This document shows positions 27,921 through 35,497 of a stretch of 35,497 nucleotides of DNA, piece after piece. The DNA comes from a virus. The first letter of the stretch is position 1, and every line of letters starts with the position of its first letter. The stretch covers positions 1-35,497 of the IMG/VR virus record IMGVR_UViG_3300044522_001092; one strand, given 5' to 3'. Position numbers and translations under genes: made by a program. The notes under the pieces are model-generated. The model had not been told where the DNA came from. It searched no databases and worked only from the letters and a program-made list of their open reading frames with translations.

Positions 27921-30788
27921 TTAAATTAGTGCAGCTACTGGGAGCTTGGGTTCGATTTTGCCGACGAGCGTTTTGATGTCAGAGACGAGGGATTTTAGCT
28001 CTTCGAGGATGCCGCTCACGCCGCTCTTGGCGGAGACGTCGAGCTCGATGCCGGACTTCAGGTCGTCGCGGATGGAGGTGATGGCGGATGCGCCGTCGAG
28101 GTTGATTTTTTGTTGTTCGCCGAGGGTTGAGATGTCGGTCTTGACGGAGCCCACGGCGTTGCTGGCGGAGCTTCCATCGAGGGAGAGGTTGACGGGGGTG
28201 CCGAGGTTATTGAGGCCGCTGGCGAGGTTGCCGATGGTGGAGTCGGCGGGCGAGGAGTTCAGCGAGAGGGCGACGGTGGAACCGAGTGCGGCGATTTGGT
28301 TTTTGACGCTCGAGGTCGTTGTGCTTGCTTGGGAGGAGTCGAGGGCGATCTTGGGCGTGGCGGTGGAAATGGCATCCACCTTTGATTTTACTGCCTCGGC
28401 TTCGGTCTTTGCTTGAGTCGCATCGACTTTGATATCGATGGGTTTTTTTGAGGATTCTAGAATGCCGTTCACTGCCGCTTTCGCCTGGTCGAGGTATTCT
28501 GCACCCATGACTTTGGCGGTGAGCTCGGCGGTCCTTCCTTTGGCGAGATCCTCAATGGAGTCCTTGTAATCCTTGAGCGATTCAAATCCTTGTTGCTTGA
28601 GCTCCAATAGCACTTCTTTGGTTGGTGCTATGTTTTTCACCTGGGCGAGGGCATCGTCCCAGTTGTCCGTTTTTGTGAGCTTCATAGCCAAATCGACTTG
28701 AGGCGCGGTCGGGAGGCTGTTGAGGGAGAGTAGGAGATTCTCGAGGGAGTCGGTGCCGGATGCTTTGAATGCGGTTTCGATGTTTTTATTTTCCATCAGC
28801 CCGAGGATCTTGCGGGCTTCGACAAGGTCGGTCTGTCCGGTGACCTTGAGCGCGACATCAATCGAGTGCGGGGTGGCCGTTGCAGAATTGATCTCGGCGA
28901 GAAGGGTTTTAAATCGCGTGTCTTCGACCTTGGTGGTGACGGTGACGATGATGTCCTTGCCGGTGATGGAGTCGGTGATCTGCTTGGTGCGAAGCATGGC
29001 GTCGGCGAAGGCGTTGGCGTTCGCCTCGCCCATGCCGGATTCGGTGGCTTTTTTCCACGCTTCTAGCCACACCTTGCGCTCCTCGAGTGCTTTTTGTTCG
29101 GCGGCATTGCCTGTGGCTTTTGCGGTGGCGAGCTCGAGCTCGTACTGGAGTTCGGATTGCTTTGCGGCTTGGACTTTTGTGGTGGTGTCGAGTTGCTGAT
29201 TGAGTTCCTGCGTGACTTTCTTTGCGCCTTCGGTGGCGGGGACCATGGCTGTTTCCATGGCTGTGCGGGTTTCTTTGCCGCTGGCTTCCATAGTAGCAAA
29301 TCCTGCATTCATCCGCTTGGTGGCCTCTTCGGCTCCGAAGAAATCGTTTTTAAAAACTGTTGTCTTTTCTGCTGCTTTTCCAAACTCCGTGACAACTTGG
29401 GCAGCGGCATCTTTGCTTTTGCCCATGTTATCAAGTTGCTGCGACATGATTTCATCGTTGGCAGCGGATAAAACACTTAGCATTTTTTGCCCTGCTGCTT
29501 CAAAGCCGGGGATTTCTGCTATAGCTGCGCTGAAAGTCATTAGTGCCTCAACGAGATACCTGTCGAAAGTGAGCGCGGCATCTACAAGCGACGTTGTAAT
29601 GAATCCGCCGATGGCGCTTGGTAAATCTGTGCTCATTGATTTCACGATGAAATCAATGAATGTCATTGCACCATTGAGGAGACCGTTCCCAACAGTGGCA
29701 AGCATGACATCAAAAGAATTAATATATGTCTCAATATAGACTAGTGGGTTTTTGAAAGCTCCAATCATGGTGTCGGCTACTCGCAAAACCCAATCCATCG
29801 CCGCCTGACCCCAACCGGCGGCATCCACGCCACTGAGTGCGGAGGTGAATGCGTTGAGCGCGGGTAAGGCGCTTTCTAAAAATCCGGCGGCAAACTCGAG
29901 CACCTTGGTGCTGAGTGCGGCCATGTTATCGCCTACGCCGTCAAAAGCAGCGGCAGAGCGATCCATCACGCCTGGGAGGCCGCCGAGTTGACCCTTGGCC
30001 CCTTCGATCTCTCCGCTGAAATTTTGCAGTATGGGCAGAAGCTCCCCGCCGGATTTGCCGAAGATCGACATCGCGGCCTCGGCGCGCTGCGCTGGATCTT
30101 GAATCGAGGAAATGCGTTGCGCAAAAACACCCATTTGCTCGGTTGGGGTCTTGCCGGAAAGTTCACTCATGGTGACTCCAAGTCTGGCCATGGCGTCGGA
30201 TTGAGCGGCACCGCCTTGAGCGGCATCGACCATGAACTTTTGCATTTTGTTCATAGAGGTGCCGACGGCATCGGCGCTAACTCCGGTATTGGTGAAGGCA
30301 CGTTCGAGGATGAGGAGATTTCCCGCGCTTTCGCCTGTGCGGGAGGATAGGTCATTGAGCTTTCCGCCGATGTCAATGGCTGCGCCGAATTGATCGACCA
30401 CAGCTCGGGCGGCATCGGTGGCGAGCTCAACGGCTTTCATGCCGACCTTTACGGCGGCACCGGCTACGCCTGCGGCGATGCCGATCTTGCCGAGGCTCAT
30501 GTGGCCCTTCTCGCCTGCATCTTCGGCTTTTGCGCCCATGGCCTTGAGGTCGCCACCGAGGGCGTCAATCTTCGGCGAGGTGCCAGCGGCGTCGGTGCCC
30601 ATGGATTTCAGTTTCTTCTCGAGGCCTTCGGCTTGGCCGAGCTTTTTCATGGTCTGCTCGAGTTCACCGAAAGCAAGATCCCCGCTTTTGATTTTCGTTT
30701 GCAGGGTTGTCATCTCCGCCTGCACTGCCTTGAGGGTCTTATCGAGGCCTACGTCAACGGCTCCAAATTCAACTGATACGTCTGACAT
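27921..30788 (-). CDS. Tape measure protein
   Basis: This 955-aa protein sets tail length. It has a helical, charged N-terminus (KAVQAEMTTLQTKIKS), a hydrophobic segment near residues 107-130 (GIAAGVAGAAVKVGMKAVELA), a GKSGGELLPIL segment near 247-257, two or three further hydrophobic helices (350-440), and a long coiled C-terminal half, all typical of siphophage tape measures. At about 1.5 angstroms per residue it would predict a tail near 140 nm. It has the best Shine-Dalgarno site in the window, AGGAGG about ten bases before ATG 30788. No lysozyme or peptidase domain is visible. Confidence 0.93.
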   Translation of the reverse strand: MSDVSVEFGAVDVGLDKTLKAVQAEMTTLQTKIKSGDLAFGELEQTMKKLGQAEGLEKKLKSMGTDAAGTSPKIDALGGDLKAMGAKAEDAGEKGHMSLGKIGIAAGVAGAAVKVGMKAVELATDAARAVVDQFGAAIDIGGKLNDLSSRTGESAGNLLILERAFTNTGVSADAVGTSMNKMQKFMVDAAQGGAAQSDAMARLGVTMSELSGKTPTEQMGVFAQRISSIQDPAQRAEAAMSIFGKSGGELLPILQNFSGEIEGAKGQLGGLPGVMDRSAAAFDGVGDNMAALSTKVLEFAAGFLESALPALNAFTSALSGVDAAGWGQAAMDWVLRVADTMIGAFKNPLVYIETYINSFDVMLATVGNGLLNGAMTFIDFIVKSMSTDLPSAIGGFITTSLVDAALTFDRYLVEALMTFSAAIAEIPGFEAAGQKMLSVLSAANDEIMSQQLDNMGKSKDAAAQVVTEFGKAAEKTTVFKNDFFGAEEATKRMNAGFATMEASGKETRTAMETAMVPATEGAKKVTQELNQQLDTTTKVQAAKQSELQYELELATAKATGNAAEQKALEERKVWLEAWKKATESGMGEANANAFADAMLRTKQITDSITGKDIIVTVTTKVEDTRFKTLLAEINSATATPHSIDVALKVTGQTDLVEARKILGLMENKNIETAFKASGTDSLENLLLSLNSLPTAPQVDLAMKLTKTDNWDDALAQVKNIAPTKEVLLELKQQGFESLKDYKDSIEDLAKGRTAELTAKVMGAEYLDQAKAAVNGILESSKKPIDIKVDATQAKTEAEAVKSKVDAISTATPKIALDSSQASTTTSSVKNQIAALGSTVALSLNSSPADSTIGNLASGLNNLGTPVNLSLDGSSASNAVGSVKTDISTLGEQQKINLDGASAITSIRDDLKSGIELDVSAKSGVSGILEELKSLVSDIKTLVGKIEPKLPVAALI

Positions 30789-30790
30789 AA

Positions 30791-31612
30791 TTATGCTTCC
30801 TCCTGGATTTGCTTTTGGCGGTATTTTAAAATCTTGGTCATCTGCTTTTTCATTTTCCCAGCGACGATGTTTTGACCTTCGAGTTGCTGAGTTGTCGGCA
30901 AGACATCACTGGCATACCGGCATGTATTGGTGATAACCATTGACGGGGCTTTGTTCGCGGTGCGGTCTTCGACGTTGCCGAGCGCATAGTTGCCAAGGTG
31001 CTTCGTGACCCACGATGGAATGTTTCGCGTGTTTTTGATCTCCTTCGCGCACTGCGCCCAACCGGATTTTGCAATACCTACCTTGGCCTGCTGAGACGTG
31101 ACATAGGCGTCAAGCACGGTGGGCGGAACAAAGTATTTATTGATGAACTTCCACCGCCCAATGTCGCGGGTATCTCCACCGGCTGCGGACATGCGACCAT
31201 TCACGAAAGCGCCCTTGTGGATGCCTCTGAGCGTGGACATGGATGCGCCTGGCATGAAGTGGGCTTTGTCCGTGCCATAGACACTGCCGTCTTTCTTGAC
31301 GAAAAGTCGGATGTTGCCTGAGTCGTAGAGTTCTGCGTGGGCTTCCATGAATGGGGTGAGCGGCGCGAATATGCCGGCACGTCCGCCACCTTTGCCGCCT
31401 GTCCTTTTTCCACCTAGCAAGTCCTTTGCAATCGCCCCCTGCCCTTGCTTGTGGCTTTTATCATCAAAACCGAATGGTTGTGTACGGCGCGAAAACTCAA
31501 CGGCCAAGAGACGAGCATTTATGCGGACCGCCTCGGGGATCGTGACCTCGAGGATGGTCGCATAATCTTTCATGATCTCTGCAAATTTGAGGTTTTCGAA
31601 TTTGATTGGCAT
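30791..31612 (-). CDS. Hypothetical tail-region protein, 273 aa
   Basis: Unrecognised. It lies between the chaperone GT and tape measure, in a place where some phages put an additional tail protein. It opens MPIKFENLKFAEIMKDYAT, has a Lys/Gly-rich segment near 65-80 (GGKRTGGKGGGRAG), a FMPGASMSTLRGIHKGAFV section, and a strongly basic C-terminus (KMKKQMTKILKYRQKQIQEEA, a helix of about 20 residues, quoted here in part). It may bind the tape measure or tail tube. The start overlaps the GT stop by one base. Confidence 0.6.
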   Translation of the reverse strand: MPIKFENLKFAEIMKDYATILEVTIPEAVRINARLLAVEFSRRTQPFGFDDKSHKQGQGAIAKDLLGGKRTGGKGGGRAGIFAPLTPFMEAHAELYDSGNIRLFVKKDGSVYGTDKAHFMPGASMSTLRGIHKGAFVNGRMSAAGGDTRDIGRWKFINKYFVPPTVLDAYVTSQQAKVGIAKSGWAQCAKEIKNTRNIPSWVTKHLGNYALGNVEDRTANKAPSMVITNTCRYASDVLPTTQQLEGQNIVAGKMKKQMTKILKYRQKQIQEEA

Positions 31613-32225
31613 TACAATTTAGCGAAGGCGGCGTCTATTTCGGCCTCGAAGTCAAAAAGCGCGGAGGTGTTGTTGCGCTTCCAGCGTTTTGTGATGCCGT
31701 GGGCGTAGGCGTCGGCGTGCAGGAGTTGCAGGCCTGTGGTGAAGGGGATCTCCCACAAGATTTGGCGGTAGCCCCAACCGGTGAGTTTCGCAACTTGGTA
31801 CACATAAGAGGCGAGCCAGTTGGGGCTGTTTAGTTTCCCGATTCGCCGGTGGTGTCGGAGGTGGATTCGGCGGAGTTGATTCGCTCGAACTCGGCTTTGA
31901 CGGCCTCGGTGAGCGCGGTCTGTGCCTCGAGTGTCTGAAAATTCTCGATGTGCCACTTGCGGACGGCGCGGGCGAAGGCGGCGGGGTCATCTGCGATCTC
32001 GAGCACTTCGTCAAGCGGCACGCTGTGGACAAATCCAAATGCGGCGATGGTGAAAAAGTTCCCCTTCTTTCCGGTGTTGTTCGTTTGCACGATGTCAATG
32101 GTGCCTGGCACAAAGCGGCGTAGCTTGAAGTCTCCGACTTTGGTGGCGCCTTCGCGCATGCCTTGCAGGCGGAGGACTTCGTCGTCGGTTTCTAGTTCGT
32201 TGGTTTTTTGGTTTTTGTTTTTCAT
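31612..32225 (-). CDS. Tail assembly chaperone GT, -1 frameshift product
   Basis: This is the longer chaperone (204 aa) made when ribosomes slip at GGGAAAC (31839-31833). After the first 131 residues, which are the G part, the -1 frame continues KLNSPNWLASYVYQVAKLTG and then GITKRWKRNN, ending at TAA 31612. In siphophages G and GT bind the tape measure and bring in tail-tube subunits. The frame-1 part has no start codon of its own, so the fusion is the only way to make it. The coordinate span given is the whole fusion; slippage repeats one base. Confidence 0.85.
31830..32225 (-). CDS. Tail assembly chaperone G, frame-0 product
   Basis: This 131-aa protein starts at ATG 32225 and stops at TAA 31830, just after the slippery heptamer. 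It begins MKNKNQKTNELETDDEVLR, has a FFTIAAFGFVHSVPLDEVLEI segment, given here in part, and helices AFARAVRKWHIENFQTLEAQ, and ends TSDTTGESGN. Between tail-tube protein and tape measure, with a frameshift at its end, it is the lambda gpG counterpart. The start overlaps the preceding gene by ATGA. Confidence 0.87.
   Translation of the reverse strand: MKNKNQKTNELETDDEVLRLQGMREGATKVGDFKLRRFVPGTIDIVQTNNTGKKGNFFTIAAFGFVHSVPLDEVLEIADDPAAFARAVRKWHIENFQTLEAQTALTEAVKAEFERINSAESTSDTTGESGN
31833..31839 (-). promoter_or_regulatory. Programmed -1 ribosomal frameshift site GGGAAAC
   Basis: The minus-strand heptamer is in the correct phase: TCG GGA AAC TAA in frame 0, where X_XXY_YYZ = G_GGA_AAC, with the stop codon next. 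Re-pairing at GGG AAA opens the -1 frame that reads CTA AAC AGC. It matches the lambda G-T site (GGGAAAG) in type and place. Confidence 0.9.
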
Positions 32226-32626
32226 GAGTTTCTGGCAAAGCGGGCGCGGTCTTCGGGCGTGGCGTTTTCGGAGATGGAAATGGTGCGGCCATTCCTCTCG
32301 ATGAGGACTTGGCGGGGCGTGGATTTGATGACGCCCACGAGCTCGTCGCGGTTGGCTAGTACGGCGCGCATGTAGGCGACGGGATGCTCGGGGTTCTTCT
32401 CCGCGAAGCTGTCGGCCTCGGTGGTCATCCACCGTGAAACCTGCTCGGCCTGCTCGCCTGTCTCGGGGTGCTGGGCGTGAAACCAAAAGACCGTGCTCTC
32501 TTGGCCGGATGGGCGAAGGACACGGGTGACGGGTGCAGTCTCGTTCTCAAACTGGAAGCCCATCGCTGTGAGGGCGGAGGCGACCTTGAGGTTCTGCGTG
32601 CTAAAAAGTTGGATTATCTCGGACAT
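32222..32626 (-). CDS. Tail-region protein, 134 aa
   Basis: Unrecognised. It lies between the tail-tube gene and chaperone G. It opens MSEIIQLFSTQNLKVASAL, contains TVFWFHAQHPETGEQAEQV, quoted in part, a helix with SFAEKNPEHPVAYMRAVLA and ends ENATPEDRARFARNS. The position suggests a tail assembly or completion protein. It overlaps the chaperone start by four bases. Confidence 0.62.
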   Translation of the reverse strand: MSEIIQLFSTQNLKVASALTAMGFQFENETAPVTRVLRPSGQESTVFWFHAQHPETGEQAEQVSRWMTTEADSFAEKNPEHPVAYMRAVLANRDELVGVIKSTPRQVLIERNGRTISISENATPEDRARFARNS

Positions 32627-32637
32627 TTATTTCTGGT

Positions 32638-32690
32638 GGGGCAACGGCCCCGGCGAGCGCATGGGGAGCGGGCGAGTGGCCCTGCTCCCC
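32638..32690. other. Two strong hairpins downstream of the tail-tube gene
   Basis: GGGGC (32638-32642) pairs with GCCCC (32647-32651). GGGGAGC (32663-32669) pairs with GCTCCCC (32684-32690), with an inner GGGC/GCCC. No T-run follows on the minus strand, so they may halt RNase digestion or reduce read-through after a highly expressed gene, rather than terminate. Confidence 0.6.
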
Positions 32691-32710
32691 TAGTGCGCGG
32701 GGTTGGCGAC

Positions 32711-33073
32711 CTAGTCGGTCATGGTCGCGGAGTAGTTCTTCGCGGTGAGCGAGAAGCTCTCGAACTGCTCGGCGGCATACTTCGTGTCCACTTTTGTGAC
32801 GATGGTCGTTCCACCGAGTGATCCGCCGGGGAGCGCAACTGTGAGAGCGCCACCGACTGACTGGCTGAACGAGCCGGTCTTCATGCCTTCGATGCTGATG
32901 TCCTTGACGGGCTCGCCTACGGCTACGGCGACTACCGATCCTTGATCGTCTTTCACTTCGGAAAGGGATGCGGATTCAGAAATGTTGAAGGATTTAACGA
33001 TGAGTCCCGAGATGTCGGGCGTGCCGTAAGTGGCGGTGGAAACTGCTGCGGAGCGATAGATTGATGCGGCCAT
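32711..33073 (-). CDS. Major tail (tube) protein
   Basis: This 120-aa protein is likely the tail-tube subunit: it is small, beta-rich (DISGLIVKSFNISESASLSE, TTIVTKVDTKYAAEQFES), has a Gly-rich VALPGGSLGGTT loop, and stands at the right place before the chaperones and tape measure. Typical tube proteins are 130-250 aa, so it is short, and its identity rests mainly on position and composition. Its leader ends CCAATCAACACC directly before ATG 33073, almost identical to that of the protease, and hairpins follow its stop. Confidence 0.72.
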   Translation of the reverse strand: MAASIYRSAAVSTATYGTPDISGLIVKSFNISESASLSEVKDDQGSVVAVAVGEPVKDISIEGMKTGSFSQSVGGALTVALPGGSLGGTTIVTKVDTKYAAEQFESFSLTAKNYSATMTD

Positions 33074-33114
33074 GGTGTTGATTGGTGGGTTGAGGTTTCA
33101 CCAATTTCGGCGTG

Positions 33115-33516
33115 TCAAATTTCGATCACCGCGAGGCTCAGATCCGCTGTGGTCGTCCACCGCTCCGAGCCGATGGAATCGCTGAATGAATTGAGGTCGG
33201 CACCGGCGAGGATGAGGCCCGAGGGCAGGAATGAGACGAGGCCCGCGATGCTGAGGAGGGAGGCTTTGACTGCACCGGAGATGCCTTGGTGCGCGGCGAG
33301 CGAATCCTCGATGACGGCGGGGGTCGAGACGATGAGCTGGGCGCGGACTTTGTAGTGGCGAAGCGCGAGCGTGTCGGTGTTCTCGCAGGACACGAAGACC
33401 ACGGTCTGATCGCCTGGGATCGTCTCGGCGCTCTGTCCGGTCAAGATCACGATGTCGGCTAGGTCGGGATCGGTTAAAAGCCAATCGCGGATGGCGAGTT
33501 CGAGGGCGGAGTTCAT
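33115..33516 (-). CDS. Tail completion / minor tail protein candidate
   Basis: This 133-aa protein starts at ATG 33516, overlapping the upstream stop as ATGA. It reads MNSALELAIRDWLLTDPDLAD, quoted in part, then IVILTGQSAETIPGD, VVFVSCENTD, and a C-terminal RWTTTADLSLAVIEI beta strand. The pattern resembles small tail-terminator proteins (gpU/Gp37-like). It sits between the connector and tail-tube genes, where such a gene is expected. Confidence 0.62.
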   Translation of the reverse strand: MNSALELAIRDWLLTDPDLADIVILTGQSAETIPGDQTVVFVSCENTDTLALRHYKVRAQLIVSTPAVIEDSLAAHQGISGAVKASLLSIAGLVSFLPSGLILAGADLNSFSDSIGSERWTTTADLSLAVIEI

Positions 33517-33842
33517 AGAGTCGAGCCGGGCGCGATGGTGGCGACGTATTCGCCTGGGGTGGATATGAGCTCCTTGAGTGTCTGGACGGTGTAGGATTTG
33601 CCACCGACAAGGATCTGCTCGCCACGGCGTGGCGGGGTGCTCAGGGATGTGGCCAGAAAACGGCAAGTGAACTCTCCGCCCTGGCGAAGTCCGCCGGTCT
33701 CAAGATCAAGGCCGATGGCGAGGGGTGAGAGCACGACGCGGAGGGGCTGGCTGCGGAATGTGCCCGTATGCCCAAGTGCGGCGTTGCGAAGCGCGGAGGC
33801 GGTGAGTTGAAATGAGCGGATCGCGTCGGGCGACATACCCAT
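33513..33842 (-). CDS. Head-tail connector protein candidate (FII-like position)
   Basis: This 109-aa protein follows the capsid terminator. It contains QPLRVVLSPLAIGLDLETGG, given in part, then GEFTCRFLATSLSTPPRRGEQ, and ends LKELISTPGEYVATIAPG; a small beta-rich domain like the gpFII/head-completion group. The start may be ATG 33842 or 33836. No diagnostic motif is present, and the role is from gene order. Confidence 0.6.
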   Translation of the reverse strand: MGMSPDAIRSFQLTASALRNAALGHTGTFRSQPLRVVLSPLAIGLDLETGGLRQGGEFTCRFLATSLSTPPRRGEQILVGGKSYTVQTLKELISTPGEYVATIAPGSTL

Positions 33843-33860
33843 GCTGCTGTGTCAAAAAGA

Positions 33861-33895
33861 AAAGCCCGGCTGGTGAAAGGCTCCAGCCGGGCTTT
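33861..33895 (-). terminator. Strong bidirectional terminator after the capsid gene
   Basis: AAAGCCCGGCTGG (33861-33873) and CCAGCCGGGCTTT (33883-33895) form a perfect 13-bp stem over a 9-base loop. T-runs lie on both sides, with TTTTT on the plus strand and TTTTCTTTTTG on the minus strand. It lies 22 bases after the capsid stop, on the minus strand, and should partly stop the capsid message. Confidence 0.93.
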
Positions 33896-33917
33896 TTGCG
33901 GTGCGGGTGTCGGGGAA

Positions 33918-34772
33918 TTAAGCGCCTGCTGGCACGATGAGGGCCATCGTTCCACCAGTGATGCCTTTGGCTGCGCCGAACATCACTTCCAAGGAAGCGA
34001 TGAGCGAGCGGGTGCTCTTGTCGCTGTAAACATTGTAAGCGATGGTGAGGCCGATCTGATCGAGCGTGACGCTGTCGGAGACCATGTAGTCGTTGTCAGC
34101 AAGTGCTGGCACGGCGGAGGCCATGACGAGCGCTTCAGGAGCGCAAGCGAAACCAGCGAGGTTGGCTTGGCCGCCGAAGGAGGATGCGTAATGCACACCA
34201 TTCTCGAAGCCGTAAGCGCCTTCGCTCAAGCTGATGTTCGTTGTGTTTGTTGGAATCAGGTTCGAGTAAATCACGGGATTCACGACGAGGCCCTTGCGTG
34301 CGCTCTTCGATACTGCTGCCCAGAGATCAGGAAGGTCGCCGCTGGCTCCGTTGATGCTGCCTGCCGCTGAGGTGACGGTTGCTGCGCCGAAATTGGCGAC
34401 GGTGATCGGGGCTGTGACGAGTGCCCAGATTTTGTCGGCGATGGCGTCCAAGTTGATTTGGATCAAACGGTCCAAGCGGTGCGCGCTTTGGAGGTCGCTG
34501 TATGCCAAACCGAAAGGTTGGTAGATGTGATCAAGAACGACCGAAGCTTTGCCGATGGTCGTGCCGCCGATGCTGTTGAAAACCGATGGATTGACCTCTG
34601 TGCTCGCTGTCGCGGATGCGATAGGAACGTGGACGGTGTCCTTGGGTTTCTTAACGTCGGACGAGAAGTCGGACGCGAACAGGTTCAACGCCGTGAGGCG
34701 CTTGCTGAGGATGGTTTTTGTCTGTGCGGCGATAGAATCCGCAACCAGAGCTGAGTCGAATGTATTTGCCAT
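33918..34772 (-). CDS. Major capsid protein
   Basis: This 284-aa protein is the likely capsid subunit. It opens MANTFDSALVADSIAAQTKT, quoted in part, contains TVHVPIASATASTEVNPSV (beta hairpin region), LDRLIQINLDAIADKIW (helix), an NPVIYSNLIPTNTTNISLSEG segment, given here in part, and a C-terminal KGITGGTMALIVPAGA. Location after protease and before the connector fits. It is a normal size for the HK97-like fold, but no sequence signature proves the family. Its start is preceded by a 48-base A/C-rich leader without a Shine-Dalgarno site, and it ends in a strong terminator. Confidence 0.82.
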   Translation of the reverse strand: MANTFDSALVADSIAAQTKTILSKRLTALNLFASDFSSDVKKPKDTVHVPIASATASTEVNPSVFNSIGGTTIGKASVVLDHIYQPFGLAYSDLQSAHRLDRLIQINLDAIADKIWALVTAPITVANFGAATVTSAAGSINGASGDLPDLWAAVSKSARKGLVVNPVIYSNLIPTNTTNISLSEGAYGFENGVHYASSFGGQANLAGFACAPEALVMASAVPALADNDYMVSDSVTLDQIGLTIAYNVYSDKSTRSLIASLEVMFGAAKGITGGTMALIVPAGA

Positions 34773-34820
34773 ATGAGGTGGTGTGGTTGTGTTTGGGTTG
34801 TTGGTTGGGTTCTCCTCGGC
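34773..34820 (-). promoter_or_regulatory. A/C-rich leader of the capsid gene
   Basis: The minus strand of this gap is almost only A and C, with AACCCAACC and ACCCAAACACAACC and no AGGAGG. It precedes the most highly expressed structural gene. Such unstructured leaders could help initiation without a Shine-Dalgarno site. Confidence 0.5.
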
Positions 34821-35497
34821 TTATGCTTTGGAAATCTTTTGGCGGGCTTGCCAGATGAGAGATTTGTGCTTCTCAAAAAGGGAGGATGCGGCCTTGCGGT
34901 CGCCGGACTCTACGGCGGCGAGATACTCGGCGACGGGGTCCATGGCTTCCGGTGCGGCATTCTCGATAATGGGAACGACGCGGGCGGCGGAGAGACCGAG
35001 GCTGCGCTCGAGGCGGGCGAGGTCTTGGCTGACGGTGTCGAACTTCGCTTTGTAAGCGGAGGATTCGGCTAGTGCGCTGTCGAGCTTCACGGAGAGCTCG
35101 TTGTATTTTGCAAGGATCGAATCGGCGATGGTTGCCTTGGCTTGCGGTTCGTCCACGATGATCTCTTCGGCGACCGGTTGCTCTGCCTCTACGGCGGAGG
35201 GTTCTTGGGATTCGACCTCGAGGATGGGCTCGGCTGGGATGGATTCGCTGACTACGGTTCCAGCTTCGGGAACTTCGATCTCTGCTTTTTGGCTCATGCC
35301 CTTTGCGAAGTTGTCAAATCTGGCGCGGAGATTTTCGGGGGTGGCTGTTGCGGCTGCTGCGACTCCTTCCTCGATGGCGTCGGCAAATCCGAGGGCGACG
35401 GCATCCACGGCGTCGAGCCATGTTTCTTTGTCCATCATGTCTTGGATCTCGGTTTCTCCGAGGCCTGTCTTGCGGACGTAGGCGTTGCGGAGATTGA
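34821..35497 (-). CDS. ClpP-like prohead protease, C-terminal part with scaffold-like tail
   Basis: This is the rest of the protease gene that starts at 527; bases 35371-35497 duplicate 1-127, and the segment covers about residues 134-358. The end of the ClpP domain is followed by a Glu/Pro/Ala-rich acidic linker (about residues 205-258) and a predicted coiled coil (about 258-300), ending in a basic helix. Such an extension is typical of protease-scaffold fusions. An in-frame ATG at 35297 (residue 201, MSQKAEIEV) could start a separate 158-aa scaffold, as Nu3 starts inside lambda C; an AAAGGG lies just upstream, but too close for an ideal ribosome-binding site. The capsid gene follows after 48 bases. 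No separate scaffold or decoration gene is seen between them. Confidence 0.88.
   Translation of the reverse strand, partial: NLRNAYVRKTGLGETEIQDMMDKETWLDAVDAVALGFADAIEEGVAAAATATPENLRARFDNFAKGMSQKAEIEVPEAGTVVSESIPAEPILEVESQEPSAVEAEQPVAEEIIVDEPQAKATIADSILAKYNELSVKLDSALAESSAYKAKFDTVSQDLARLERSLGLSAARVVPIIENAAPEAMDPVAEYLAAVESGDRKAASSLFEKHKSLIWQARQKISKA
35371..35497. repeat. Terminal direct repeat, right copy
   Basis: Exact second copy of 1-127. Removing one copy gives a circle of about 35,370 bp in which no gene is broken. Confidence 0.92.

Overview
The window is almost certainly one complete temperate siphophage (or prophage-derived) genome that was opened at an arbitrary point. The first 127 bases (1-127) are repeated exactly as the last 127 (35371-35497), and one gene, a ClpP-like prohead protease, reads uninterrupted across the join, so the unique circle is about 35,370 bp. 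The DNA is GC-rich. The host is not shown directly. The NxxR-type tyrosine integrase, the He_PIG/Ig repeat protein and A/C-rich leaders lacking Shine-Dalgarno sites make me think of Verrucomicrobiota or a relative; this is a weak inference. The attP-like site carries the 3' half of a tRNA-Thr(CGU) gene, which is probably the attachment site.

Every gene but one reads on the minus strand, so the genome is best read from high to low coordinates. From the regulatory region at 12840-13024 leftward: a small early block (RHH protein 12678-12839, excisionase-like HTH 12493-12681, three tiny proteins), recombination (Red-beta-like Bet, RecE-like exonuclease, SSB-like protein), a replication block (replisome-organiser-like protein, a candidate origin at 9200-9370 with an 11-bp iteron array and palindromes, DnaB-type helicase), a PP-loop/PAPS-reductase-like enzyme, a RuvC-like resolvase and several small unknowns. 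Packaging and head genes follow: TerS, TerL, a small protein in the gpW position, portal, protease with a scaffold-like tail (crossing the window ends), capsid and a strong terminator. Then come connector and tail-completion genes, tail tube, tail chaperones G/GT with a textbook GGGAAAC frameshift site, a 955-aa tape measure, a 1664-aa Ig-repeat protein, and a long run of fibre-like and lectin-like genes. A four-gene lysis cassette, the attP-like site and the integrase close the circle.

Most neighbours overlap by ATGA or TAATG, suggesting translationally coupled polycistronic transcripts. The one plus-strand gene (13025-13324) is a second RHH protein divergent from the early block. Four GTGCAC palindromes lie between the two, and no CI/Cro-type repressor is visible, so the lysogeny switch may be built from RHH proteins. 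That gene also contains an in-phase GGGAAAA heptamer, and the -1 frame stays open until 5 bases before the integrase stop. This is the most unusual feature of the window. A second oddity is the lack of any recognisable distal-tail or tail-hub gene after the tape measure.
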